Shown here one piece after another: positions 1 through 6,318 of a stretch of DNA of 6,507 nucleotides (positions are counted from its first letter, which is position 1; each line of letters opens with the position of its first letter). Source of the stretch: Chloroflexota bacterium (GTDB lineage: Bacteria > Chloroflexota > Anaerolineae > Anaerolineales > Anaerolineaceae); contig JAKOSR010000200.1 of the NCBI GenBank assembly GCA_029777225.1, positions 1 to 6,507 on the forward strand, read 5' to 3'. The notes under the pieces were generated by a model. That model saw nothing but the letters and a program-made list of their open reading frames with translations, searched no databases and was not told the origin of the DNA. A program made the position numbers and the translations under genes.

Positions 1-854
1 ATGATCCAACCATCCGCTATTTCATCGGGGACGTGCGTGACCGCGACCGCCTGACACGCGCCATGTACGGTGTAAATATCGTGGTTCACGCAGCAGCCCT
101 CAAGCAGGTGCCGGCTTGCGAGTACAACCCGATGGAAGCCATCAAAACCAACATCCTGGGCTCCAGCAACGTGATTGATGCCGCGATTGAAAACAACGTC
201 GAAAAGGTGCTGGCGCTTTCTACCGACAAGGCAGTCAACCCCATCAACCTCTACGGCGCCACGAAGCTGGCCGCTGAAAAGCTCATGGTTCAAAGCAACG
301 CCTACGCTGGCGGCAGAAAGACCCGCATCGCCTGCACGCGCTATGGCAACGTGGTTGGCTCCCGTGGCAGCGTGGTGCCGCTGTTTCTCAAGCAGCGCCC
401 GAGCGGCAAGCTGACCATCACCGACGCGCGCATGACCCGCTTCTGGATTTCGCTGGAACAGGGCGTGCGTTTTGTTGTGCGCTGCATCGAAGAGATGCAG
501 GGTGGGGAGGTTTTCGTCCCCAAGATTCCCAGCATGCGCATGGTGGACCTTGCCAAAGCGATGGCGCCCGAAGCCGAAGTGGAAATCATTGGCATCCGCC
601 CAGGCGAGAAGCTACACGAGTCGCTTATCTCCGAAGATGAAGCCCGCACCACGGTCGAGATGCCGGATATGTACGTGGTTCAGCCTGCCGCTGCCCCGTT
701 ATGGTTTGGGCACGCCTGGGAAGAAAAAGGCACCCACGTGCCGGACGGCTTCACCTACACCAGCGCGAATAATACGGAATGGCTGGATGTTAACGGGATT
801 AATGCGATTATCGACCCCATCAAGGCGGAGTACGAAAAGGACATTAAATTATGA
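1..854 (+). CDS. pseB: UDP-N-acetylglucosamine 4,6-dehydratase (inverting), PseB type; 5' end cut off by the window
   Basis: This SDR enzyme converts UDP-GlcNAc to a UDP-4-keto-6-deoxy-L-arabino hexosamine, the first step of pseudaminic-acid-type pathways in the cytoplasm. The reading frame is open from the left edge (first full codon at 3), and the residues before the GTG at 33 (DPTIRYFIGD) already fit the family, so that GTG is internal. About 283 residues are visible. PseB proteins are usually about 330 long, so roughly 50 N-terminal residues with the NAD-binding glycine motif are missing. Diagnostic blocks are HAAALKQVPACEYNP, the catalytic STDK (219-230) followed by Tyr (252-254) and Lys (264-266) of YGATK, GNVVGSRGSVVP, and IRPGEKLHESL near the C-terminus. 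The YGATK form and the C-terminal block favour PseB over CapE/WbjB. The stop overlaps the next start (ATGA). Function by family is fairly secure; which final sugar it serves is not. Confidence 0.88.
   Translation, partial: DPTIRYFIGDVRDRDRLTRAMYGVNIVVHAAALKQVPACEYNPMEAIKTNILGSSNVIDAAIENNVEKVLALSTDKAVNPINLYGATKLAAEKLMVQSNAYAGGRKTRIACTRYGNVVGSRGSVVPLFLKQRPSGKLTITDARMTRFWISLEQGVRFVVRCIEEMQGGEVFVPKIPSMRMVDLAKAMAPEAEVEIIGIRPGEKLHESLISEDEARTTVEMPDMYVVQPAAAPLWFGHAWEEKGTHVPDGFTYTSANNTEWLDVNGINAIIDPIKAEYEKDIKL
837..841 (+). promoter_or_regulatory. Ribosome binding site for the RmlD-like gene
   Basis: AAGGA lies inside the end of the dehydratase gene, 9 bases before the ATG at 851. Together with the ATGA overlap it supports translational coupling of the two genes. 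Confidence 0.55.
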
Positions 855-1771
855 CGCGTTTGCTTGTCACCGGCGCGAGTGGTTTGCTCGGTGTAAACCT
901 GGCGCTCCTGGCCGCCCAAAAGGGATATGACGTCATCGGCTGGACAAACCGGGAGCGGTTGGTTAACGCCCCCTTCGAGACCGCTTCGGTGGACCTCACG
1001 GATTTTGACGAAATCGGCCCCCACCTGGAAGCGGCAAAGCCAGACCTCATCATCCATTGCGCCGCCCTGACCAACGTGGACCAGGCCGAAACGAATGGCA
1101 GGTTGAGTTACCTGCTAAACGCCGAAGCGCCAGGCTACCTGGCATCCGCGGCTGCCCGCAACGGGGCTAAGCTCATCCATATCTCCACAGACGCGGTATT
1201 CGACGGCAGCAAAGGGGATTATAGCGAAGAGGACATGCCCCACCCTCTGAATACCTACGCCCACAGCAAGCTGAAAGGCGAAGAAGCGATTGCCAGCGCC
1301 AACCCGGACGCGATTATCGCCCGCGTGGTCTTTTATGGCTGGTCCATCCGCGGCAATCGCAGCCTGGCCGAGTTCTTTTATAACCACCTGAGCGCGGAAC
1401 AGACCGTCAATGGCTTCACCGACATGTTCTTCACGCCTTTATATGTCAATCACCTGGCAGGCATCCTGCTCGAAATGGCAGAAAAGAACCTGTCAGGGCT
1501 TTATCATGTTTTTGGCTCCACCCCAATCAGCAAGTATGCCTTCGGTGTCGCGCTGGCACGCGAGTTTGGGCTGGACGAAAGCCTGGTCAGCCCGATTTCC
1601 GCCCTGGAGGCAGGGCTTGCCACACGGCGGCCGCTCAACCTGAGCATGCGCACCGACAAGCTCAGCGCGGCCCTGGGGCACGAGATTCCCACTGGAACAG
1701 AAGGGTTGCGCGCGCTGGCCGATGCGCTGCGTGAAGGTTTGCGCGAAAAACTTGCCAGCCTGGCAGCCTAA
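851..1771 (+). CDS. RmlD-like NAD(P)-dependent sugar-nucleotide reductase/epimerase (SDR family)
   Basis: This is a 306-residue extended SDR most like the dTDP-4-dehydrorhamnose reductase (RmlD) branch. The N-terminal Rossmann motif is TGASGLLG (residues 7-14). HCAALTNVDQAE (69-80) is the typical RmlD block. The catalytic set is Ser112-Thr113-Asp114 with Tyr136 and Lys140 in the YxxxK arrangement. The RRPLNLSMRTDKL stretch (259-271) resembles the RPxNS substrate-binding end of RmlD proteins. Length matches the family (about 290-310). The gene overlaps the dehydratase by four bases, so its likely substrate is a 4-keto sugar nucleotide, perhaps the dehydratase product; that is inference. No RmlA, RmlB or RmlC is present in the window, so a role in rhamnose synthesis is not supported here. 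It could instead be an epimerase or a 4-reductase making a deoxy-amino sugar. Confidence 0.82.
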   Translation: MTRLLVTGASGLLGVNLALLAAQKGYDVIGWTNRERLVNAPFETASVDLTDFDEIGPHLEAAKPDLIIHCAALTNVDQAETNGRLSYLLNAEAPGYLASAAARNGAKLIHISTDAVFDGSKGDYSEEDMPHPLNTYAHSKLKGEEAIASANPDAIIARVVFYGWSIRGNRSLAEFFYNHLSAEQTVNGFTDMFFTPLYVNHLAGILLEMAEKNLSGLYHVFGSTPISKYAFGVALAREFGLDESLVSPISALEAGLATRRPLNLSMRTDKLSAALGHEIPTGTEGLRALADALREGLREKLASLAA

Positions 1772-1772
1772 A

Positions 1773-1778
1773 AAGGAG
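1773..1778 (+). promoter_or_regulatory. Strong ribosome binding site for the NeuB-family gene
   Basis: AAGGAG follows the TAA stop of the preceding gene (1769-1771) and sits 5 bases before the ATG at 1784. It fixes that start. Confidence 0.75.
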
Positions 1779-1783
1779 AATAC

Positions 1784-2848
1784 ATGGAACTCAAAATTGG
1801 AAATACCTGGGTCGGCGAAGAGCATCCCGTCTATTTCATCGCGGATATCGCCGCCAACCATGATGGCAGCCTGGATAGGGCTCTGGAATTAATCAGGCTC
1901 TGCGCCCAGGCCGGAGCGAACGCGGCCAAGTTCCAAAACTTCCGCGGCCCCAAAATCGTTTCAGACTATGGCTTTGGCCACATGAACGCACAAGTCTCCC
2001 ACCAGGCAAAATGGAAAAAGAGCGTGACGGAGGTGTACAACGACGCCTCCATCCCGTTTGAGTGGACGCCTCTGCTCAAGCAGCAATGTGACGCGGTAGG
2101 CATTGAGTACTTCTCTGCACCGTATGACTTCGACGCGATTGACATGTTGGACTCCTACGTGCCGGCCTACAAAATCGGCTCAGGGGATATCACCTGGCTT
2201 GAATCCTGCCTCAAGATGGCGGAAAAGGGGAAACCCGTGCTGTTGGCCACAGGCGCTTCGGATATCGGCGACGTGCAGCGCGCGGTGGAAGCCATCCTGC
2301 AGGTCAATCCGCAATTGATTTTGATGCAGTGCAACACCAACTACACCGCTGCCGATGGTAACTACGACAACATCAATTTGAGGGTGCTGGAGACCTATCA
2401 CGCGATGTGGCCTCAGCTCGTGTTGGGCCTTTCGGACCATACCCACGGTCCTGCCACCGTGCTTGGCGCCGTATCCCTCGGCGCGCGGGTGATCGAAAAG
2501 CACTTCACCGATGATAACAACCGCGAAGGGCCGGACCACGCCTTCGCCATGAACCCGCAAACCTGGTCAGAAATGGTCACCACCACGCGCCAATTGGAAC
2601 GCGCCCTGGGGAGTGGCAACAAGCGAGTGACTGCCAACGAGCAGCAAACGGTGGTCGTTCAGCGCCGTTGCCTGCGGGCAGCCCGCGATATTATCCCCGG
2701 CGAGGTGCTGGCACGGGACATGATTGACGTCCTCCGGCCGGCCACCCCCGGCGCCATACCACCTTACGAGATTGACAGGGTGGTTGGCACGCATGCCCTC
2801 CTCCCGATTGAATCCGGACAGGAACTCCGCTGGACCATGCTGGGATAA
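1784..2848 (+). CDS. neuB: NeuB/PseI/SpsE-family nonulosonic acid synthase with SAF domain
   Basis: The family condenses phosphoenolpyruvate with an N-acetylated hexosamine (ManNAc in NeuB, a 6-deoxy diamino sugar in PseI/LegI) to give a nine-carbon acid; it is cytoplasmic and metal dependent. The 354 residues match the usual length. The TIM-barrel part (about 15-280) shows IADIAANHDG (19-28), AAKFQ (47-51), YFSAPYDFDAIDML (109-122), YKIGSGD (129-135), LLATGAS (153-159), MQCNTNY (181-187), LSDHT (216-220) and EKHFTDD (238-244). The His residues of SDHT and EKHF match the metal ligands known for NeuB. The C-terminal SAF/antifreeze-like domain (about 290-352) holds RRCLRAARDIIPGE, including the conserved Arg pair that helps bind the sugar in the partner subunit. 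The first motif has Asp21 where most family members have Glu. The upstream PseB-type gene favours a pseudaminate-like product, but the substrate cannot be fixed from sequence. Confidence 0.9.
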   Translation: MELKIGNTWVGEEHPVYFIADIAANHDGSLDRALELIRLCAQAGANAAKFQNFRGPKIVSDYGFGHMNAQVSHQAKWKKSVTEVYNDASIPFEWTPLLKQQCDAVGIEYFSAPYDFDAIDMLDSYVPAYKIGSGDITWLESCLKMAEKGKPVLLATGASDIGDVQRAVEAILQVNPQLILMQCNTNYTAADGNYDNINLRVLETYHAMWPQLVLGLSDHTHGPATVLGAVSLGARVIEKHFTDDNNREGPDHAFAMNPQTWSEMVTTTRQLERALGSGNKRVTANEQQTVVVQRRCLRAARDIIPGEVLARDMIDVLRPATPGAIPPYEIDRVVGTHALLPIESGQELRWTMLG

Positions 2849-2850
2849 GG
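2847..2850 (+). promoter_or_regulatory. Ribosome binding site that sets the glycosyltransferase start
   Basis: AAGG overlaps the TAA stop of the synthase gene (2846-2848) and lies 5 bases before the ATG at 2856. This supports 2856 over the longer in-frame start at 2724, which would run 125 bases into the synthase gene. Confidence 0.6.
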
Positions 2851-2855
2851 CCACA

Positions 2856-3971
2856 ATGCGCATCCTGTACATGACCCGTTCCGATTCCACGCACGACCAG
2901 CGCTTTATGACCGCGCTGGCCGAAAGCGGCCATGATGGCTTTGTTTTGCGGCTACGGAACGGGAAATTTGACACCCCCAGGGGGGTGACCCCCCTCCAGT
3001 GGCAGGGGATTGACGGTCCGCTTCAACTTCGCCAGGTTTCGGCACTGCGCCAGCAGCTGCGCGACATCCTCAAGGACCTGCGACCGGATTTAATCCACGC
3101 CGGCCCCATCCACGACGTTGCCTACCTGGTGGCCCGGGACCGGTTTGTGCCTCTTTTGACCATGAGCTGGGGCTTCGACCTGATGAAGGACGCGCGCAGC
3201 AACCTGCTCAATACCCAGCGCACCCACTACACCCTTCAGCATTCCCAGGGCCTGATTGTGGACTGCCAGTCCTCGGCGGAGGTTGCCAAAAGGTTTGGCT
3301 TTCCTGGAGACAAAATCTTCCAGTTCCCCTGGGGGGTGGACCTGGCGCATTTCTCGCCTCAGACCGCCGTGGTACCCGGCAAGCAATGGCGCATCGCGCA
3401 GGGATGGGCAGACAAAACCGTCCTGCTCTGCCTGCGCTCATGGGAAAAGAATTACGGCGTGGACGTGTTGGCGCGGTCTTTCGTCCGGGCCGCGCAGGCC
3501 GACCCCAACCTGCGCTTGATTCTATTGGGAACAGGCAGCCAGTCCGAAAACATCCGCGGCATCCTGCGCGCTGGCGGGGTTGAACAGTCTGTATTCTTTG
3601 GCGGACGTGTGCCCAATGAGCAGCTCATCACCTATTATGGCGCGGCCGACGTGTACATCACCCCCAGCCACGTGGATGGCTCCTCGGTTTCCCTCATGGA
3701 GGCCATGGCCTGCGGCCTGCCAACGGTGGCCTCAGATATTCCCGCCAACCTGGAGTGGATTCGCCAGGATGAAAATGGCTGGTTGTTCCCTGACGGGAAC
3801 GACCGCGAATTGGCCAAAATCCTGCTCGGTATGCCTGGCAGGAACCTGCGTTCCGCGGGATTGACCGCCCGGCAGGACGCCCTGGCCAAGGCTGACTGGG
3901 ATAAAAACAAACAAGTCTTGCTTGAAAGCTACGAACAGACGTTTGCCTCCACGAAAGGAAGGCGTGAATGA
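2856..3971 (+). CDS. Glycosyltransferase, GT4-like GT-B fold
   Basis: This 371-residue protein looks like a retaining nucleotide-sugar glycosyltransferase acting at the cytoplasmic face of the membrane. The N-terminal half (about 1-165) begins with MRILYMTRSDSTHDQRF and carries LIHAGPIHDVAYLVA (79-93) and SWGFDL (104-109). The hinge block FPWGVDLAHF (157-166) is the counterpart of the family's PNGVD-F motif. The C-terminal half has LCLRSWEKNYGVDVLA (191-206), LLGTGS (223-228), FFGGRVPNEQL (247-257) and DGSSVSLMEAMACGLPTVAS (274-293). The last block is the GT4 E-x7-E region, here D-x7-E (Asp274 and Glu282). No transmembrane segment is evident. The start at 2856 fits the usual GT4 N-terminus and its ribosome site. 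Donor and acceptor are unknown; a CMP-nonulosonate, UDP or dTDP sugar are all possible. It overlaps the lipoprotein gene by four bases. Confidence 0.87.
   Translation: MRILYMTRSDSTHDQRFMTALAESGHDGFVLRLRNGKFDTPRGVTPLQWQGIDGPLQLRQVSALRQQLRDILKDLRPDLIHAGPIHDVAYLVARDRFVPLLTMSWGFDLMKDARSNLLNTQRTHYTLQHSQGLIVDCQSSAEVAKRFGFPGDKIFQFPWGVDLAHFSPQTAVVPGKQWRIAQGWADKTVLLCLRSWEKNYGVDVLARSFVRAAQADPNLRLILLGTGSQSENIRGILRAGGVEQSVFFGGRVPNEQLITYYGAADVYITPSHVDGSSVSLMEAMACGLPTVASDIPANLEWIRQDENGWLFPDGNDRELAKILLGMPGRNLRSAGLTARQDALAKADWDKNKQVLLESYEQTFASTKGRRE
2973..2995 (+). repeat. G/C-run inverted repeats inside the glycosyltransferase gene
   Basis: Bases 2979-2986 (A, six G, T) and 2988-2995 (A, six C, T) are perfect inverted repeats around a single base at 2987. 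A second, mutually exclusive pairing exists between ACCCCC at 2973-2978 and GGGGGT at 2981-2986. The element lies wholly within codons for a Thr-Pro-Arg-Gly-Val-Thr-Pro stretch. There is no T tract behind it, so it does not look like a terminator. Confidence 0.6.
3954..3962 (+). promoter_or_regulatory. Ribosome binding site for the lipoprotein gene
   Basis: AAAGGAAGG sits 5 bases before the ATG at 3968, within the last codons of the glycosyltransferase. With the ATGA overlap it supports coupled translation. Confidence 0.65.
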
Positions 3972-4603
3972 CCAAAAGAATGCTCATTATCTGCGCGGCG
4001 TTGATGCTGGCAGTTTTGGCATGCAATTTTCCGGGGTTCAAATCGAACCCCAGCAGCCCCGCTCCCACACCAACCCCCGACCCGGGCTTGCAGGTGTACG
4101 AGGGCAAGGGCATGCGCATCACCCTGCCAAACACGTACGTTACGGCGGATATTAAGGAAGAGCTGCCTGCCATCCTCGAAACCCTGACCAATATCCTGGG
4201 TACCAGCGAGGGACCCCTCAGCTCCCTGGTGACCAACCTCGAAGATGACGTCTCATGGTGGGGTTACGATTCCGGTGCCACGGCTGTTTCACCTACACGC
4301 CTGTTGGTGGTTCGCAACACGGCCCTGGCCAAGTTGCCGGTGAGTGTTTTGACCCTCGCCCTTGAGCAAATCCTTGGCAACCAGACCACGCTCGTCAATC
4401 GCGACAGTCTGTCGTTGAATGGCCGCAGCGTCACCCGGCTCACCTACTCCCATGAGGCGGACGCGTGGGCCGGCTATGTCTTTACTGAACAAAGCCAGCT
4501 GTGGTTGGTCCTGTTCCTGACCACCCCTGCCAACATGGCAGCCCAGCAAGCCAATTTCGAGATTAGCGTCGGCTCCATAGAAATCGACGCGGTCCAGCCG
4601 TAA
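3968..4603 (+). CDS. Putative lipoprotein of unknown function
   Basis: I do not recognise a named family. The 211-residue protein starts with a short basic end (MTKR), a hydrophobic segment (residues 5-18) and VLAC, an acceptable lipobox with Cys19 as the likely lipidated residue. A Pro/Ser/Thr-rich linker follows (SNPSSPAPTPTPDPG, 26-40). The remaining 170 residues look like one compact soluble alpha/beta domain: strands around 46-53, a helix around 63-78, then the alternating pattern of RLLVVRN (111-117), RLTYSHEADAWAGYVF (157-172) and LWLVLFLTTPAN (178-189), ending IEIDAVQP. The pattern loosely recalls PsbP/DcrB-like domains, which is only an impression. Export and lipid anchoring on the outer face of the membrane are inferred. 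It is overlapped by the glycosyltransferase gene and followed 9 bases later by the cytidylyltransferase, so it is co-transcribed with sugar genes, though no sugar-enzyme motif is seen. Confidence 0.75.
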   Translation: MTKRMLIICAALMLAVLACNFPGFKSNPSSPAPTPTPDPGLQVYEGKGMRITLPNTYVTADIKEELPAILETLTNILGTSEGPLSSLVTNLEDDVSWWGYDSGATAVSPTRLLVVRNTALAKLPVSVLTLALEQILGNQTTLVNRDSLSLNGRSVTRLTYSHEADAWAGYVFTEQSQLWLVLFLTTPANMAAQQANFEISVGSIEIDAVQP

Positions 4604-4607
4604 GGAG
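4602..4607 (+). promoter_or_regulatory. Strong ribosome binding site for a TTG start
   Basis: AAGGAG begins inside the TAA stop of the lipoprotein gene (4601-4603) and lies 5 bases before TTG at 4613. No ATG or GTG that keeps the N-terminal nucleotide-binding motif is available, so this site decides the start. Confidence 0.75.
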
Positions 4608-4612
4608 AAGAT

Positions 4613-6313
4613 TTGACCGAACTAAAGGTACTCGCGATTGTCCAGGGACGCACGGGTTCCAGCCGGCTACCCGGTAAAGTGCTGCGCCAAATCGGCACCG
4701 AGCCGATGCTCGGGCGGGTGATCACCCGCGTAAGCCGCGCGCGGACGGTGGACCAGGTTGTCGTGGCGACAACGGTTGACCCGGGCGATGACCCCATCGC
4801 GTCCTTTTGCCAGGAACGCAGCATCCCCTGCTTTAGGGGTAACGTCTTTGACGTGCTGGACCGGTATTACCAGGCCGCGCTTCACTTTGGGGCGGATGCG
4901 ATTGTACGCGTCACCGCCGACTGCCCGATGATTGACCCGGTTGAAATTGACCGCGTCGTGAATGTATACCTTGAGGGCGGGTACGATTTTGTCACCAACC
5001 GCCTTCCTCCGCCATCCACCCGCACAAGCCCCATCGGCATGGATGTGGAGGTATGCGGCATGGATGCGCTGACCCTGGCATGGCAAAACGCCTCGGAGGG
5101 TTTTGAACGGGAACATGTCATGCCGTACCTGTACGACACACGTGGTCGTTTTCGGGTCAAAGTGGTGGAACACGAACCCAGCCTCGGGCACCTGCGCTTT
5201 ACGGTCGATACCCCGGAGGATTTGGCCTTGGCCAATGCCATCTATGCCGCTTTTGATAACCGGGATGACTTTTCATTGGTGGAATTATTGGAAATGAACG
5301 CGCGCCATCCCGAATGGCAGGCTGGGGTTGCCCAGGTGCGGCACAAGCATCTTTATGAAGTAGATACCCGCGCCCAGAGTGCCAGCCAATCGCTTGAAGC
5401 CGAGGCTCCGCGTGTAATCACCACGGGGCAGCCCAAAACAACGCATAGCTGTCCATTGTGTGGCCAGCCAACCGCCCGGGTTTTCCATGAATTGAACTCC
5501 TTTGGCTTTACCACGCGCTATTATCAATGCCACGCCTGCGGGTTTGTGTTCCAGGACGCGGCCGAAAGTCAGGCGGCCAATCCGGATTTCTACGCTGAAA
5601 CCTACCGCAAGATTTACCAGGACAGCCCCGAGCCGACCGCCAAGGACCTGCGCCAGCAGTCGCTGCGCGCGGCGGACCAGTTGAACTATCTGCGCCAAAC
5701 CGGCATCCCAGCCCCACGCCGCATCCTGGACGTGGGCGCTTCAAGCGGCTTGTTATTGGAGCACTTGCGCGATGGCTTTCACGCGGAGGTGGTGGGGGTT
5801 GAACCGGGCGACGCCTACCGGGACATTGCCGCGGGCAAGGGCTTGCGCATGGCGGCCTCGCTCGAGCAACTGCTCGCTGAGAAGCCGGCGCGCTTCGACC
5901 TGGTCACCCTGATGCACGTGCTAGAGCACCTCAATGAGCCCCTCAAAACCCTGGTCTTAATCCGCGAGCGGCTGCTTGAAAACGACGGGCACCTCTTCGT
6001 GGAAGTGCCTAACTTGTACGCGCACGACAGCTTCGAGCTGGCCCACCTGGGCGCTTTCAGCCGGCACAGCCTGACGGAAATACTGCGTCAGGCTGGGTAC
6101 GACGTGGTGGCCTCCCGCGCGCACGGGTATCCCCGCTCTAATACTTTGAAGCTCTACATCGCCGCCCTGGCGGTTCCCACGCGTACACCGGGCGCGCTTA
6201 AACCAGTCCATCGTGAGAAACACGTGGCTCTAAAGAGAAACCTGGGGATGTTCTGGCGAAAACTGCTGACGCGCCTATTGCCCCGCGCCACCTGGCTGCC
6301 CCTGGAGGACTGA
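4613..6313 (+). CDS. Fusion: SpsF-type cytidylyltransferase plus zinc-finger class I SAM methyltransferase
   Basis: The 566-residue protein has two enzymes in one frame. Residues 1 to about 250 match the SpsF/COG1861 branch of cytidylyltransferases, relatives of NeuA/PseF that load an acidic sugar onto CMP. Signs are AIVQGRTGSSRLPGKVL (8-24, the CTP-binding loop with Arg18 and Lys22), FRGNVFDVLDRYY (74-86), RVTADCPMID (99-108), EREHVMPYLY (165-174) and RFTVDTPEDL (195-204). A linker of about 28 residues (251-278) follows. Residues 280-309 form a CPLC...CHAC zinc-binding knuckle (Cys280, 283, 306, 309). Residues 370-506 are a Rossmann methyltransferase: ILDVGASSG (371-379) binds SAM, Glu397 is the acidic residue after the second strand, and FDLVTLMHVLEHL (428-440) matches the Methyltransf_23 type. 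A basic tail with KRNLGMFWRKLLTRLLPR (541-558) may touch membrane. The start is TTG. No good internal start precedes the methyltransferase; ATG at 5294 has only a weak ribosome site. Substrates are unknown. Confidence 0.87.
   Translation: MTELKVLAIVQGRTGSSRLPGKVLRQIGTEPMLGRVITRVSRARTVDQVVVATTVDPGDDPIASFCQERSIPCFRGNVFDVLDRYYQAALHFGADAIVRVTADCPMIDPVEIDRVVNVYLEGGYDFVTNRLPPPSTRTSPIGMDVEVCGMDALTLAWQNASEGFEREHVMPYLYDTRGRFRVKVVEHEPSLGHLRFTVDTPEDLALANAIYAAFDNRDDFSLVELLEMNARHPEWQAGVAQVRHKHLYEVDTRAQSASQSLEAEAPRVITTGQPKTTHSCPLCGQPTARVFHELNSFGFTTRYYQCHACGFVFQDAAESQAANPDFYAETYRKIYQDSPEPTAKDLRQQSLRAADQLNYLRQTGIPAPRRILDVGASSGLLLEHLRDGFHAEVVGVEPGDAYRDIAAGKGLRMAASLEQLLAEKPARFDLVTLMHVLEHLNEPLKTLVLIRERLLENDGHLFVEVPNLYAHDSFELAHLGAFSRHSLTEILRQAGYDVVASRAHGYPRSNTLKLYIAALAVPTRTPGALKPVHREKHVALKRNLGMFWRKLLTRLLPRATWLPLED
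6304..6308 (+). promoter_or_regulatory. Ribosome binding site for the last gene
   Basis: GGAGG overlaps the last codons of the fusion gene and lies 10 bases before GTG at 6319, but 16 bases before ATG at 6325. The spacing favours the GTG. Confidence 0.5.
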
Positions 6314-6318
6314 CACCC

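Noticed and set aside
33..35. GTG as a true start of the dehydratase gene
   Set aside because: The ten codons before it continue the conserved PseB sequence, and starting there would lack the NAD-binding motif; the gene is simply cut by the window edge.
851..1771. Rhamnose biosynthesis locus
   Set aside because: Only an RmlD-like gene is seen; the RmlA, RmlB and RmlC partners are absent and the neighbours point to nonulosonate synthesis.
2724..2855. Longer N-terminus for the glycosyltransferase, starting inside the synthase gene
   Set aside because: The extra 44 residues are the synthase gene read in another frame and have no glycosyltransferase character; ATG at 2856 has a ribosome site and the expected GT-B N-terminus.
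2180..2974. Open frames of 126 and 135 codons on the minus strand (2180-2560 and 2567-2974)
   Set aside because: They lie opposite well-supported synthase and glycosyltransferase codons and show no recognisable motif; long antisense frames are expected in GC-rich genes.
2973..2995. Transcription terminator
   Set aside because: It lies deep inside a coding region and no T tract follows it.
5294..5296. Internal ATG as a separate start for the methyltransferase part
   Set aside because: It falls within the end of the cytidylyltransferase domain, has only a weak purine stretch before it, and no stop separates the two parts.
5863..5876. CGAGCA / TGCTCG inverted repeat with a 2-base loop
   Set aside because: It is short and lies within the methyltransferase codons for an ordinary helix (SLEQLLAE); probably chance.
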